Below are positions 28,414 through 40,662 of a DNA stretch of 64,000 bases, piece after piece (position 1 is the first letter of the stretch; every line of letters begins with the position of its first letter). A program made the position numbers and the translations under genes. The stretch covers positions 1,550,001 through 1,614,000 of the forward strand of contig NEEC01000007.1 of NCBI GenBank assembly GCA_002189035.1, written 5' to 3'. Source of the stretch: Utricularia gibba. Its lineage: Eukaryota > Streptophyta > Magnoliopsida > Lamiales > Lentibulariaceae. The notes beneath the pieces were generated by a model that saw nothing but the letters and a program-made list of their open reading frames with translations, made no database searches and was not told the origin of the DNA.

Positions 28414-30359
28414 TCATGCAATGGCCTTACAGCTATCAAGAACACTACGAAGCCGTTGCAAAACTACAGGAATATCCCTGTCTTTCAACGTAGTAAAACA
28501 AAATCTAAACCATCCAGGCTCAATACAGTGACAAGCTGAACCAGGAGTTGCATATATCTTGGCTGTATACAAAAGTTTCTCCCACAAATCAAGCTCCCCT
28601 TCAGCACTGTATGGACTAATGAAAGAGCTCATGTCAACCCAGCAATAGAAGCCCGCGCTGCTTCTTACGCATTCCAATCCCAATCCTTTCAAACCTGCAA
28701 CAAACATATCATACATTGCTCCTATTTGCTGCTTGTTTGTCTTCAGGTATTCCAGAATGAATGTTTTATCTGACAGCATTGACGCTATTATTTGCTGAGT
28801 TTGACTTGGGACAGAAGAAAATCTAGCTAGTTTCCTTGATGCAGCCAACATGTTTTCATTGAAGGAATATATTACGCCAACCCTAAACCCGGGGACGGAT
28901 AAAAACTTGGAAAGTCCATACACGATGTGAACCCTCTCTTTGTCGGCATCCTCACATTCCACTACCTCTGCCATGCTGACAAATTCTTCATCACCATGCC
29001 CTGAACCAGCAAAGGTTTCATCTGATATGACATGAATGTTCCTCTCTCTTGCAAAATAAAGGATATCACATAGCATATCTCTGTTCAACAAATTCCCAAC
29101 TGGGTTGGAAGGATTTGAAATGAGAATGCCCCGGACTTTCTGACCTCTTTTCCTAGCCTGATTATACGCCTGTTCAAGAGCAGCTATGCTTAATGTGAAG
29201 TTATCGCAGCTGCGACAGTGAACAGGGATCAGCTCGACTCCTGTTCTCCATTTAATGTCCCTATCGAAACTGCAAATGCGTGTCATATCTCTCTCAGACA
29301 AAATTAATATGGAGAGAGCCAAAATGCATCAAAACACAAGGATAGAAAAATTACCCAGGAGAGTAAGGAGCCGGCACAAGAAAGGCGTTGCCTGGATCAG
29401 CCACACAAAAACTTAGTATCTCTAGTGCAGGAGTTGCCCCAGAGATGACTACCAATCGTGAGGGATCAAAAGACACTGTACTTCTTCCCATCACTTCAGT
29501 CATGAAATCCGCCATCACCTGAAACATTTAAAACTTTTACTGATTCATAAGCAAAAACTTGAGATATACGCAGCATTTAGTCTATTTTCAATTAATACCC
29601 CTCGCATACCATCCGAAAAAAAGAAAAACACTCACACACTAGAGCAGTTATAGCTTATAAAGTTGACAACAACTTGCGAATATATTTTCCAAAGATAAGC
29701 GGTAACCAGTAATCATTTGATTACCAATTTAAAATTCTCTAACCCATCCATGGGCTGATAGGTCGCCATCCGGTCGAGTCCCGATCCTGAAGCCACATCT
29801 CCTACTCCGGCTGTTAAGTTGGTTAGTTTTTTCGAAAGCCATTCTTCGATTAGGTCCAACGACAACTTCAGGTAGAATTCACGAAGCAAGGTGTCATAAC
29901 ATGAGCCTGGAACTCAAAGATAACAACAACATAAATACTCATTTCGATCATTACCCTGTTCTCCGACGATCCAAGCTGCACAATTCCACCAGGATTATCG
30001 ATTTCATCGTACGGATCGTCACGCGCCTGATCTAACCCAATGTAATACGGCGAATTATTCGGCTTCCAAATAGAACCTGCCCGAACGGAAAGCTTAGCGC
30101 GTCCAGACGAGCCACGGGACAGCAAATTCGCACGAGAAGGTGATTTCGAAAGCTCGGAGAGATTCGCAGACGACGACCTCGACGGCGCGTCCGAGCGGTG
30201 GCGCTTCAAGTAAAACTGAAGAAAATAAAACAAGGCACAGGGGATTAGCGAGCCGAGTATCAGGCCTCCCCCGCCTTGAACGACGTCTTGTAAGGGCACT
30301 ATAAGCCTCATGCCAGTCCTCCTCGGGCTGCGAGGTGACTCTTTCCGTTCCGGCGTCAT
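28414..30359 (-). CDS. ACS10/ACS12-type class I/II aminotransferase
   Basis: PLP-dependent aminotransferase of the ACC-synthase-like branch; Arabidopsis ACS10 and ACS12 were reported to act as amino-acid aminotransferases rather than ACC synthases. Four exons (30359-29955, 29865-29725, 29518-29355, 29269-28414) join in frame to 521 residues. The N-terminus (about residues 1-60) has a hydrophobic, membrane-anchor-like stretch (LILGSLIPCALFYFLQFYL) followed by a Ser/Arg-rich region, the hallmark of this subgroup. Core landmarks are ATYQPMDGL, LVVISGATPALEIL, VPAPYSPGFDRD, LISNPSNPVGN, VISDETFAGS and the PLP-lysine loop VYGLSKFLSVPGFRVG. The end reads CIEPGWFRFCFTTL. An upstream in-frame ATG at 30488 would add 43 residues, but family N-termini favour 30359. 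It is head-to-head with U2AF65. Confidence 0.9.
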
Positions 30360-30931
30360 GAAACACTCTCTCGAGATGGCCCGAAGATCGCTTCCCGGTG
30401 ACTGGGCCGCCGGCGATGATTTCGTGATTTCGAGGATTTTGAATTTTGAGGTGTATCTTAGCAGAAGCCCACGGGCGCGACAAAACAAGCAAATGGAGCT
30501 GCTCAGTCCGATGTGGTGTCAATGCCAATACAAAAATAGCGTGCTGCGCTATCTTTGGGCCTAATAAACAAGATAATTAATAAAGAATAATTAACAATAG
30601 AATTTAATATTATTTTAAATGATGGTAATACAAAATATAATGCATAATAGGAATAATTCCTTCTATCAAAAAAAAATATTATTTGAAATTTGTTAAACCA
30701 ATGAAAGTATGACACGTTGGCGCTCCTAAAGATAAACTGCGTAACTATTATTACCGTAATGCCCTTAGTATTCCACCATCCTCTCCTCAATTACTTTGGT
30801 ATCGGGGGCTTAGCGCCAACCTAAAACCTCTCTTGTGCTGTGGGCTGAGAGAAGATAAAAAGTTTTCCATTGCTCGGGAACTTGGAATTAGGGTTTGGAG
30901 TTCCCGTTCTTTTCCAGAGTGTTCTCCGGGA
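30360..30931. promoter_or_regulatory. shared promoter between ACS10-like and U2AF65 genes
   Basis: 572 bp separate the start codons of two divergently transcribed genes, so the region must hold both promoters and leaders. It is AT-rich in the middle (30560-30700) and contains an AGGGTTT/telo-box-like sequence close to the U2AF65 start (about 30889). Confidence 0.5.
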
Positions 30932-33900
30932 ATGGTAAGGTGTTGCTGCTTCTTTCTTCCATTTCATGATTAGCTATTGCATTTTCTGAGTATCCGCTTC
31001 TGGATCTTGGTCGTTTTCGCAGTCAACCACCCTCCGGTATTTTATGTTTGTGGTAGAATGAATGCTAATCGATGGATCTAGGGCTGTGTACATGAAATTT
31101 AGATTATTTCTTTCGATCGTGGATGTCAAGCTCTTGAATTGGATAATGTATATATGGTATTTTCGGCTGGGTCTGTCGGAGCGTCGGAGCCATTGTTTAC
31201 AGTGTAGATGTAATTATTTGGTTTTGACTCACGTTAGGCCTCCTTCTGGGTGGATTTAAACTCATCCTACTGGAGCGTGGATAAGACGTTGAAGGTTCTT
31301 TTTTTTTTTTTTGGAGAATTTCAGTCTGATGGCCACGTGTTTCTCTCATTTATCAGGTATCGAATCATGAAGTTGGGGGGAACTCGTTTTCTCCCAACAT
31401 GGACTCCCCAGGAAGTGCGGAGCACCATGAAATTAAAGGTTCAAGTGCGAGCGCCAAGGTCTGCAGCTTTATAAAATTCTACCTGCTCATAACTTTGATC
31501 AAAGATAGGTTTCATCTAACCATGCGTGGCCGTTGAATGTTCTCAGTGGATTCTACAGCATATCTGTTGTTAAATCTGTAGTGTTTGGTCTCCTTTGCCT
31601 TGACTATGGACACCTCAGTGTCAAAATATTTCTGCCTTCAGAATAATTTTGGTACATTTAGGTGAGTAATACAATTTAGAAAGGGGAAACACGGAATGTG
31701 GTGCTTTGGGACTCAACTGAGTATTTCTTTTCTATGAACTACTTCATCCTATGTTAAATTTGATTCTGTGTACAAGGAATTTCATTGAGCATCGACAATG
31801 AGTGCTGCTGATGCTAGTTTTCCGTAAAAAAGGCTGCATTTGGCCTATCCAGCGTATTCCTTTTTTAATTGCAGTTTTCCGCCCATGATGTCGTGGGAGT
31901 TGGTTATAGGAAAGTGGTCATATTCTTTTGCATGAATTGTTTAATAGTTGTATCATACTGTTGTTTGCAGCATGAATCTTTTGACTCTATGAAAAAGGAA
32001 ACGGAAAGAGGTAGAGATAGGGACCATGGCCGGGAGAGGGATGGAAACAGAGAAAGGGAAAGGGAGAAGGACAGAGAGAGAAATAGGGATCGGGATAAGG
32101 AAAAGGACAGAGATCGAGATAAGGATCGCCGCCACAAAGATCGAAGTGAGAGAAAAGAAAGGACAAGGGATGGGAATGATGATTACTACCAAGGCCGAGA
32201 CTATGAGAGGTAAAAAACTGAAGTAATCTGATGTTTGGTTGCACAATTCCTGTTTCTAATGTTATATCATTGCTTCCAGTTTTCTAAGATTCAAATCCAG
32301 TGTTATCAATAAAGGTTTTCATGTGCATTGATTGCTTTGATATGTGAACAGTTTGTAGATATTTTATATTCAAAACTAATGTTGTTGTATCTATCTGATA
32401 TCGAGAATAATGCCATACAGGCGTAGAGATCATGAGAGGGAGAAGGACAGGGACAGGAACCGGGATAGGGAGAAAGAAAAGGACAGGGTCAGGGATGACA
32501 GGCACAGACACCGGTCTAGATCACGCTCTAAGCCTAGAACTGAGCGTAGGTCAAAGTCAAGATCTCGTTCGCGCTCTAAGAGGTACTTTCAGGAAAACAA
32601 ATCTGACTTTAATTTCCGGAAAATATCCATGTGCAGCGTAATAAGTGCATGATGTGTAAACCGATATTGGTTTGATCTTTAAGTAGGTGTGCCTATGAGA
32701 GACAGTGTTAGACATTAGAAAAGATAATGTTGTGTTATGTTGACGCGGCTACCTTGTTCACATTTTTTTCTATATAATTTTATCATCTATATGCTTACCC
32801 TCTTATGTTACCATGACAATACATTCCTAGTAGAATATACCAATGACCTTGATGGCTTATATTCTCTATTTTGTACTTCTCACATTACAAGATTTCATTC
32901 TTACGAACCGCTCATATTGAGCTTCAAGTATTCCTCAAAAGCAGTAGACTGTATCCTGTAAAAGTGAACTGTTTAGTGTTATCTTTACCAAATGTTTTTA
33001 ATGTTGCTCCGAAAATTTAATACCATCTCTTGCATAAAGAATATTTCCTAGTGACCAGTTTTCCATGTGATCGGTTTGTGTTGTAGATAATATCATCAGC
33101 AGTTCAGCTTCACTGGGTTTACTGTTGGGACATGCCTTCTGTCATTCCTTTTTTTCCCTACTTTATTTTGCATCTGTTCATCAATCATTTACTTCCAGCA
33201 AAAGGAGAAGTGGCTTTGACATGGCTCCTCCTTCTGCAATGATTCCAAATACTGCCGTGGTTCCTGGTACAGTCCCACAGCTATTTTACCTTTGCAGTTA
33301 TTATGATAACTACAAGCTTTTGTGATATAGTGTTGGAAAGTTCATTCAAAATCATGGTTTCATGTTGGTAAGCATACTTGGTCCTTTCATTTACACGTAC
33401 AAGAATTTGGTGTAGCAGACCATTTATTGAATTTCTGGTTTCCTTTATCCTTAATATTTTTGTTTGGTCAATCGAACTGAGAGGGCTTTTGGTTTTTTGT
33501 TGTCTTTTGTGTTTTTTGCTTGTTTTGTATGTCCTATATTGTGTCCTAAGAAGGCAATATTGGGCTACTAGCCCCACTGTGCTGACAATGGGCGTGAGCC
33601 GACTTCTGTAGCTTATATGTACACGGAAGATGATTACAGGTCCTGTTCATCTTTAACCAGGATGTTATGTAGTTTTCTGGATATAACGTACGGATATTGC
33701 TGTTGCCATCGAATTTCTTGCAACGTTATTGGACTATGAAATAATCTCTGGGAAAGGAGGCTGCATCTCTAATCCCTCTGATTCTACTTATTTTACTGAC
33801 TTCTATGTTGAGATGAATTCACATTTTAGCCTTCACAGGCCAGTTGCCTGGGACTGCTCCTGCTCTTCCTGGAATGTTGCCGAATTTTTTAGCATTGCCT

Positions 33901-35735
33901 GGACAGGTATGCTCATTTCTTTCACCATATTTGTTCGAATGTTTCACTCAGTATCCATACTGACCCAACAGCAGTTTGGAGCCCTCCCGATGATGCCCCC
34001 AGCCATGACTCAACAGGTTGATCTTTGTTTTCCCTCAGCTGATTATACTTACAATGTTTGATATCGTTCCTTAAAGATTATTTTATCAGGCTACAAGACA
34101 TGCTCGGCGGGTGTATGTTGGTGGGCTACCCCCAACTGCTAATGAATCGGTATGCATATCTTCCTCCCCAACATAATACTTTTTGTTTATAATTTTAGGG
34201 TGTCGTGCATGAAAATTTTCATTGATCTATTGGCCTCTATTTATTCAAGTTTTGGTGTCAGTGCTTGGATTTTGATTTTATACATCTTTCCAAATAACTG
34301 ATCCTGTGCGCGTGAATGTTGATTTTTGCATGATCAATCGCAGTCAGTTTCGATTTTCTTCAGTCATGTCATGTCTGCAATTGGAGGAAACACAGCTGGT
34401 CCTGGTTAGTACACTTGACGCATATGATGGTTTTATGAATTCCCTGTTGCTTGATAATTTTGTTGGTTGTATAGGCGATGCAGTGGTGAATGTATATATC
34501 AACCATGAGAAGAAGTTTGCATTTGTTGAAATGAGATCTGTTGAAGAGGCAAGCAATGCAATGGCGCTAGATGGTATCATATTTGAGGTACAGAACATGT
34601 TTTTTAGGCCAGTTGTGATCTTCTCTTGAGAAAGATTTTAGGATAAAAACAGCATTCAATTATGCCTTGTTCATTTTTTCAGGGTGCACCAGTTAAAGTG
34701 AGGAGGCCCAGCGACTATAACCCCTCTTTGGCTGCTACACTTGGCCCTAGTCAACCGAACCCCAATCTGAATCTTGGTGCTGTCGGGTTGACACCAGGGT
34801 CTGCTGGTGGGCTGGAAGGTCCAGATCGTATATTTGTTGGGGGCTTACCGTATTACTTCACCGAATCGCAGGTTAGGGAATTGCTGGAGTCATTTGGACC
34901 CCTCCGAGGCTTCGACCTGGTAAAAGATAGAGAAACCGGGAACTCCAAAGGCTATGCCTTTTGCGTCTACAAGGATCTGTCAGTCACTGACATTGCTTGT
35001 GGTGCGCTAAATGGGATAAAGATGGGCGATAAGACACTAACTGTTAGACGTGCTAATCAAGGAACAAATCAGCCTAAACCGGAGCAACAGGATGTGCTAT
35101 TGCATGCACAGCAACAGATTGCACTGCAGGTTATCATTTTTCGTTAGTATGATAAGTTGCTTCCAAGTGCTGCTAGTACCGACGAAGCTGACAAAATCAT
35201 TTATTTTGCAGAGATTTATGCTAGCACCTAACGTGATGCCCGCTACAAAGGTCGTATGCCTAACACAGATTGTCAATCCAGAAGAGCTGGAGGATGACAA
35301 TGACTACGAAGATATACTGGAAGACATGAAGACTGAATGTGGGAAATTCGGTGAGTACCATATATCCTCCTAACAATCCTCCGTCAAGGGTATCTCCACC
35401 CTAAGTGCCTTCCTATTTATATAATAAAAATTTACAGGCACCTTAGTAAATGTGATCATCCCTCGGCCACAGCCTAACGGGGAAACTTCCCAAGGTGTCG
35501 GAAAGGTTGGTCGCTCACCACTGGTCTCATCACTAACCTTTGATTTGAGTGGCTTCTCCAATATGCTTACTTCAGTGCCTTTCTACTGGTGTTCACAGGT
35601 CTTCTTGGAGTATACCGATGTCGAGGGTGCAACAAAAGCTCGACAAGGACTGAACGGACGAAAATTCGGGGGAACGAAGTGGTCGCAGTCTTCTACCCAG
35701 AGAACAAGTTCTCCGAAGGAGATTACACCGGTTAG
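30932..35735 (+). CDS. U2AF65, large subunit of splicing factor U2AF; frame broken in last exon
   Basis: Nuclear factor that binds the polypyrimidine tract and recruits U2 snRNP to the 3' splice site. The start codon is the last three bases of its exon (ATG|GTAAGG at 30932). Further exons: 31357-31458, 31971-32209, 32421-32582, 33199-33266, 33839-33906, 33972-34016, 34090-34149, 34344-34404, 34475-34587, 34683-35129, 35212-35350, 35438-35505 and 35599-35735. Domains in order: a low-complexity RE/RD/RS region; RRM1 (RRVYVGGLPPTANES, KKFAFVEMRSVEEA); RRM2 (DRIFVGGLPYYFTESQ, KGYAFCVYKD); the C-terminal UHM (VVCLTQIVNPEEL, VNVIIPRPQ, VFLEYTDVEGA). After GRKFGG a G5 run (35668-35672) is one base short. 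With one more G the protein would continue NEVVAVFYPENKFSEGDYTG and stop at 35735; as written the frame runs to 35835. Confidence 0.94.
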
Positions 35736-36813
35736 TAGTTCGAGTCACTGCAGGCTTTCCAAACAATATTTAGCTCACGTTTTTCAAGAAGTCGGCGGCA
35801 TGATCCGCCATTTTTTTTCTTCCAACAAACCTTGAAATTTGACTTGCTTTCAACACCATTTTCTTTTCACCACTGTTCATTATGCCACGCGCAAGTACCC
35901 CGCAGCTGTGATGTGGATCGTAAGAGGGAGTAGAAACCCCTCGTTGCCTTTATACGGGACAGCAACCTCTTTTGTCTCTCCCGGAAAGAATTCCAATCTT
36001 AGGGATCTGCTTTCTTCGCATGGTCGGGATGCGAGATCCAGTTACGACTTCAAGGGCGCATGTTTTTCATGGAAAACCAGGGCCTTCCCTTCTTTGCGTG
36101 GCTGTTGGTCGAGTACGGGGCTCTCCTCCTATCAATTGCTTGATTGATTGATCAACGGGTCGTGGCATCACAGCGCCCACCCATAAATACCAAAAGCAAT
36201 CAAAAAAATATAAGAAAAAAAACAAGTCACGTTGGTCCATGTCCTCCTACTCTTCGAGCAACCAACACTTGAAATTTTAACTACCTACATACAGAGCCAA
36301 ATTGTGAAGTGGTAATTAAATAATACCAGCAAGCCGACAATAAGGATTTAAATGATGATCGCTTCCGTACAGAGCCCCTTGATCCCTAACCCATTTTACT
36401 GTAAAATTATTTGTATCTATGTAGCAGTGGCAGTCGCAGGGGCAGCGGCAAGGTACCAACCCCGCCCGACATCCCACCGGTGTGCTGCAAAACTCGGACC
36501 CACCCCACGAGTAGGCCCGGTCCGCATTGCAGAAAACCCGGTCGCCCGTTTTTTGTTTTTTTTTTTTTTTTTTTTTTGGGTTGGGGTATTTTTCATAGCA
36601 GCGAAAATGACCCACTGAATTGTGACCGCCAATTTACTGTGATGATAATAAATTGGGAAGTTCTGCGGAGACGACGATGCTGTTGCCGATGCTTTATCAC
36701 CTGTTCTGGTGAGGACGCAGGCACAACTTGGGTTCATGTCGTGAGTCTACACGGAAGAATCTGTAAGAATCCCTTTTTTTTTAATCTTCCGGTGTTTGAG
36801 TGCCGTCGTTTGT
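35736..36813. other. intergenic: U2AF65 3' flank and bHLH promoter
   Basis: Holds the probable 3' UTR of U2AF65 and the bHLH promoter. A long T run (over 20 T) lies at about 36552-36576; it can act as promoter-type AT DNA but is also a likely length-error site. No gene is recognised. Confidence 0.45.
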
Positions 36814-37635
36814 ATGTGTATGTTCAGTCCGCCCGCGGTGCAGAATGAGCTTCTCCTCAAAATCCCTAAAATTTCAGCGCAGGAAATGGGAGGGGCGAGC
36901 CCCCGGAAGGTGGAATTCAAGGAGATTGATGAAATGAATGAATGCAAGAAAAGGAAGATTCTTCACCGGGATATCGAGAGACACCGGCGGCAGGAAATGG
37001 CCGCCCTTTACGCTTCACTCGGTTCCCTTCTTCCGAATGAGTATACAAAGGTATTTTGAGTCCGATTTTGTTTGTTATCATTAGGGAGTTTGGGTGGATT
37101 GGGGTTCATTGTTTTTATGTGCTGTGTGCTTCACTGCAGGGAAAGAGATCCATATCTGACCACATGCTGGAAGCCATGAATTACATTAGGAACATCCAAG
37201 GGAGAATTCAAGAGCTCCGTGAAAGGAGAGACGAGTTGCTCTCCAATTCCTCGTGCCCACAAGGGAACAATGATGTGGTCTGTGTGAGTCTGCAGTCTTG
37301 CTTGGAGATAGTTGAGATACAGATGAAGTGCTTGTCTTCAAAAAGAGAACTCCGTTCTCTCCCCAAAGTCCTCACCGAACTCATCAACTCCGATCTCCGA
37401 GTTACCTGCTGCATTCTCTCCAGATATGACAATCGAATGTTCTTCACAATCCAAGCCAAGGTAAAAGCTGCTACATATGACTCACTCCCTTCCACTCAGC
37501 CCACAGCAAAAAACTTTTTTTCTTCATGTTCAGGTGAATGACCCTGATGGGCACGTCGACCCGGTGCTGCTGAAGCAAAAGCTGATGGAAGCGGCAGTGT
37601 TTGGATCAGCAACTCAGGTTCCATTTTCCTTCTGA
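36814..37635 (+). CDS. bHLH transcription factor (bHLH118/126/36/120-like)
   Basis: Three exons (36814-37050, 37140-37460, 37534-37635) give 219 residues, or 217 if the second in-frame ATG at 36820 is used. The bHLH domain is at about residues 46-100: HRDIERHRRQEMAALYASLG carries the His-Glu-Arg residues that contact an E-box, followed by the loop LLPNEYTKGKRSISD and helix 2 HMLEAMNYIRNIQ. An ACT-like C-terminal region follows (LRVTCCILSRYDNRMFF). This matches the small plant clade containing Arabidopsis bHLH36, 118, 120 and 126, genes that lie beside GA20ox1 or GA20ox2; here too a GA 20-oxidase follows. The frame is intact. DNA-binding and dimerisation are expected from the family; targets are unknown. 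Confidence 0.88.
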
Positions 37636-39415
37636 TAACCTACAATTGTGCTGGTTGCTGTTTCTGTGATTCTGATTGTGTTGATTATTGAGAAGCGACA
37701 GGATTTGGAGTCCATTCCATTCCTCCCCCATATCAACCATACAGAAATGACAGCTACAGGGTCCCTTGAATCTGAGTGCCCCCAACTCTCTCCTTTTCAA
37801 GGAAGCCTCATGATTACAAGTCACATATGCGCAATGTGTCCGCCATGAATGATGCTGAATAATGAAAATGAGGAAAACATGACCCATAATAGGTACTGTT
37901 CATCATGCCATTCAAACACATTACGAATTACATACCTCATTTGAGAAAGGTTTGAAATTAATTTCACTCCGAAAAAGGCGTCGTACATTATTACATTTAA
38001 TGGGTGACCCATCAACCCCCTTATCCCGACAGTACATCGTGGGTCCCACCAACAGCCCCAACTTGGGATTCCTTTTGAATTAAAAAAATCAAATAAAAAA
38101 CGTGCTCTTTAGTAAATCGGGAAAAAAAGACAAATGGACCCCCGCAGCCCCGAATCGCCGGTCAGCGCCAATAATAAAATCACGATCCATCGGCGACGCA
38201 CGTGGCCATGTTGGTGACACTGGGGCCCATAATTTTTTTAATTAAAGGAAATTACGTTTTAGTTCTCCATTATTTAAATAATCCCTATTATTCAAAAGAT
38301 TACTTTTATCAAATTTTTAAACAACTATAGGTTATTGATATCAAATACTTTAAATAATAGTTATTATTTATATTAAACTGTTTTTGTAAATATTAATTAA
38401 TAAATTATTGAAACCAATTTTTAGACACCATGAATCAATTTTATCATTATTTTAAAACAATAGGGATTCATTATATCAAATCGTTAAAATCATGAGGATA
38501 ATAATAAAAATATATTAGTAATTATTTTTGTAATTTTGACACAAATTATAACCATTTTCCAAAAAGGTGTAGGAGAACTCACATGCTACAGTAAATATAT
38601 GGGTCATTTTTTTACTTGTATAAATTTGACATTTTTATATTAAAATTGATGTCAGAGAAATAATAGTATTCTAAAATTATAATTTAATAACATTTTTTAT
38701 TAACATATATAGTATTTCTTTTTTTATTGGATTGTATCATTTGACACCACTTTGTGAGGAGTGGCTGTGGCTCCACCCATAGATAGAATTTGAGAGGATA
38801 TTGTAAGAAGCTGTGCACTAAGATAAGGGTGCAAAGGTAACAAGTTGCTCAAATAGCCAGCACATAGCATCCCAAAGTGAAAAGCATTTGATCCTCACAC
38901 CTCTTTCAATAACACACAAACTCATCATGGATTAAAATACATTCAACTTGTTTTTTTAAAAAATATAATTAAAAAAGAGTTTATAAATCAAATTTATGAT
39001 TAAAATAGATTCAACTCATTTTTTTCAAAGCATGGCAGATGGACATTTGGAAGCATTTTCATTTTGTTGGTTATGGATTTGAGAGTTGCTTCTTCTTTTT
39101 TATACCATTTATACCCTTGGCTTTTTGAAAAACCCTTAAATAACATCATGAATTATATATAACTCAGCACAAGGGTAGTTTGGGTAAACCTGATCATAAA
39201 TCATTGGATCAGTATTTGTTCAACTCGATCTCATGATTTTTTGGATTAAATTCAATATTTTTTGTAACATTTTTTTAAGAAAATTACATTTATGAATATT
39301 TATTTTAGATAATTATTATTTTTATTTTTATAATATAAAGCCTTGGTTACACGTGGGTGTCTCATGAGGTGGAGGAGGCTGCCTTCAAAACTTGGAGTGC
39401 GTTTGGTTGCTTTTA
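37636..39415. other. AT-rich intergenic between bHLH and GA20ox (convergent)
   Basis: About 1.8 kb, strongly AT-rich between 38.2 and 39.3 kb, with no recognised gene, RNA or repeat family. The left part probably includes the bHLH 3' UTR and the right end the GA20ox 3' UTR. Confidence 0.5.
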
Positions 39416-40662
39416 CTACGATTTGGAGTGCTGGTTCATCCACTCGGAGAATACTTGGAGGGTTTTGGCGTCGGATCTGTAATGCAACTGCGTGAAGCAG
39501 TGGAGGGTCTCCCATCGGAAATCCGGGTACACCCGAGGATGATCGGAATCCACAACCTCCGGCGGTGGCGCCACCACTCTGTCTTTCCTTGGGCAGAGGA
39601 AAAACGCCAAGGATTTTCTGGGACTTTTGCTGTTCACCACCGCCCTGTGGAGACAGCTCTTGTACCTCCCGTTTGACAGTGCCTGAAGAAAAGCCGATAC
39701 CTTGTTGTTATTCTGGTAAACCTAACTACTACTTTTTGTTTCCGGTTCAGGTTTAGAATATCTTACGGTTAAGGTGTCACCGATGATGACGACGAAGGCG
39801 TCTGGGTTGGGGGCGATGGAGCGCCACTGGCCGTCCACGAACGCCTCCAGTCCGGCGACATTGTCTTGGTGGAGTAATGTTATGGTGGTGGGATCGCAAT
39901 GGGGCCCGGTACCCAGAGCTTGCTCCGGATGCCGGCACCGGGGGTAGTAGTTAAACCGCATTATCGACTCGTTGTCCTGGTAAAACTCTGTGAAACTCTC
40001 CGGCTTCACGCCCAAGCTCAACGCAAGCAGCTCCATGATTGCAAGTGAAAGCTTGCTCATTGCACGGCAGTACTCCTGGAAGAGTCTCCTGCTCAGTCGG
40101 TTCATTTGTATGTTAATTATGGGAAATCAAAATACCAACTAGACGTAGTAGATGATGTGTTTCTGGTTTTACCCCAGGTGGAGAAATTCGTCGCCAAGTG
40201 TTCGACGAATGTACTCTTCCACGACGGGCTTTTGCGTCTCCTTGTACTCGAACGAGAGAGTTTCTTTCCATGGAAGTTTGGATGAGAATCGCCCAGTGAA
40301 GCTACTGGCGTAGCCCCAAGGATCGCCGATCTTTCTCTCCGCGGTTCGCTTCCGATCGAGCGGCTGCCGGAAGAAGGAGTCCATGTGCCGATGCGTCTCA
40401 GCGATCAAACGTGGGTCAACACCGTGGTTCACTACGCGAAAGAATCCATTTTTCTGGCACGATTCTCCGACGAGCTTCGATGCTTTCACAGCCGCATCAC
40501 GGTCCCCCCGAGAAAACCCGCTAAATCGATGTACGGGGAGTGGAGCTCCGGTGTCTTGTCCCCGGGCTTCTCATCACTAGGCCAGATGAACTGCGACGGC
40601 AAAGTGGCTGCATTCTGGACGGCAGCGTCGAAAACGATGGGAATCTGGTACAATATTCCCAT
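39416..40662 (-). CDS. GA20ox: gibberellin 20-oxidase (2-oxoglutarate/Fe(II) dioxygenase); frame broken in exon 1
   Basis: Converts GA12/GA53 stepwise to GA9/GA20, a rate-limiting cytosolic step of gibberellin synthesis. Three exons (40662-40173, 40088-39767, 39682-39416) would give 359 residues. Diagnostic motifs: LPWKETLSF (GA20ox signature), NYYPRC (2-oxoglutarate binding), the iron ligands [13 protein letters not shown] (HxD) and the His in SCLHRAVVN, then the Arg of [10 protein letters not shown]. Exon 1 is broken: [10 protein letters not shown] runs into an early stop after a C6 run (forward 40504-40509). One additional base would restore [18 protein letters not shown], which is expected for the family and continues in frame to the exon end. 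All other residues look functional, so a sequence error or a very recent mutation is likely. Confidence 0.92.

Noticed and set aside
31904-32246. Long antisense frames across the U2AF65 low-complexity exon
   Set aside because: They mirror the RE/RD-rich repeat of the real exon and have Ser/Phe/Pro-rich nonsense composition.
36411-36737. Frames across the long T run upstream of the bHLH gene
   Set aside because: They consist largely of homopolymer-encoded Phe or Lys and have no homology.
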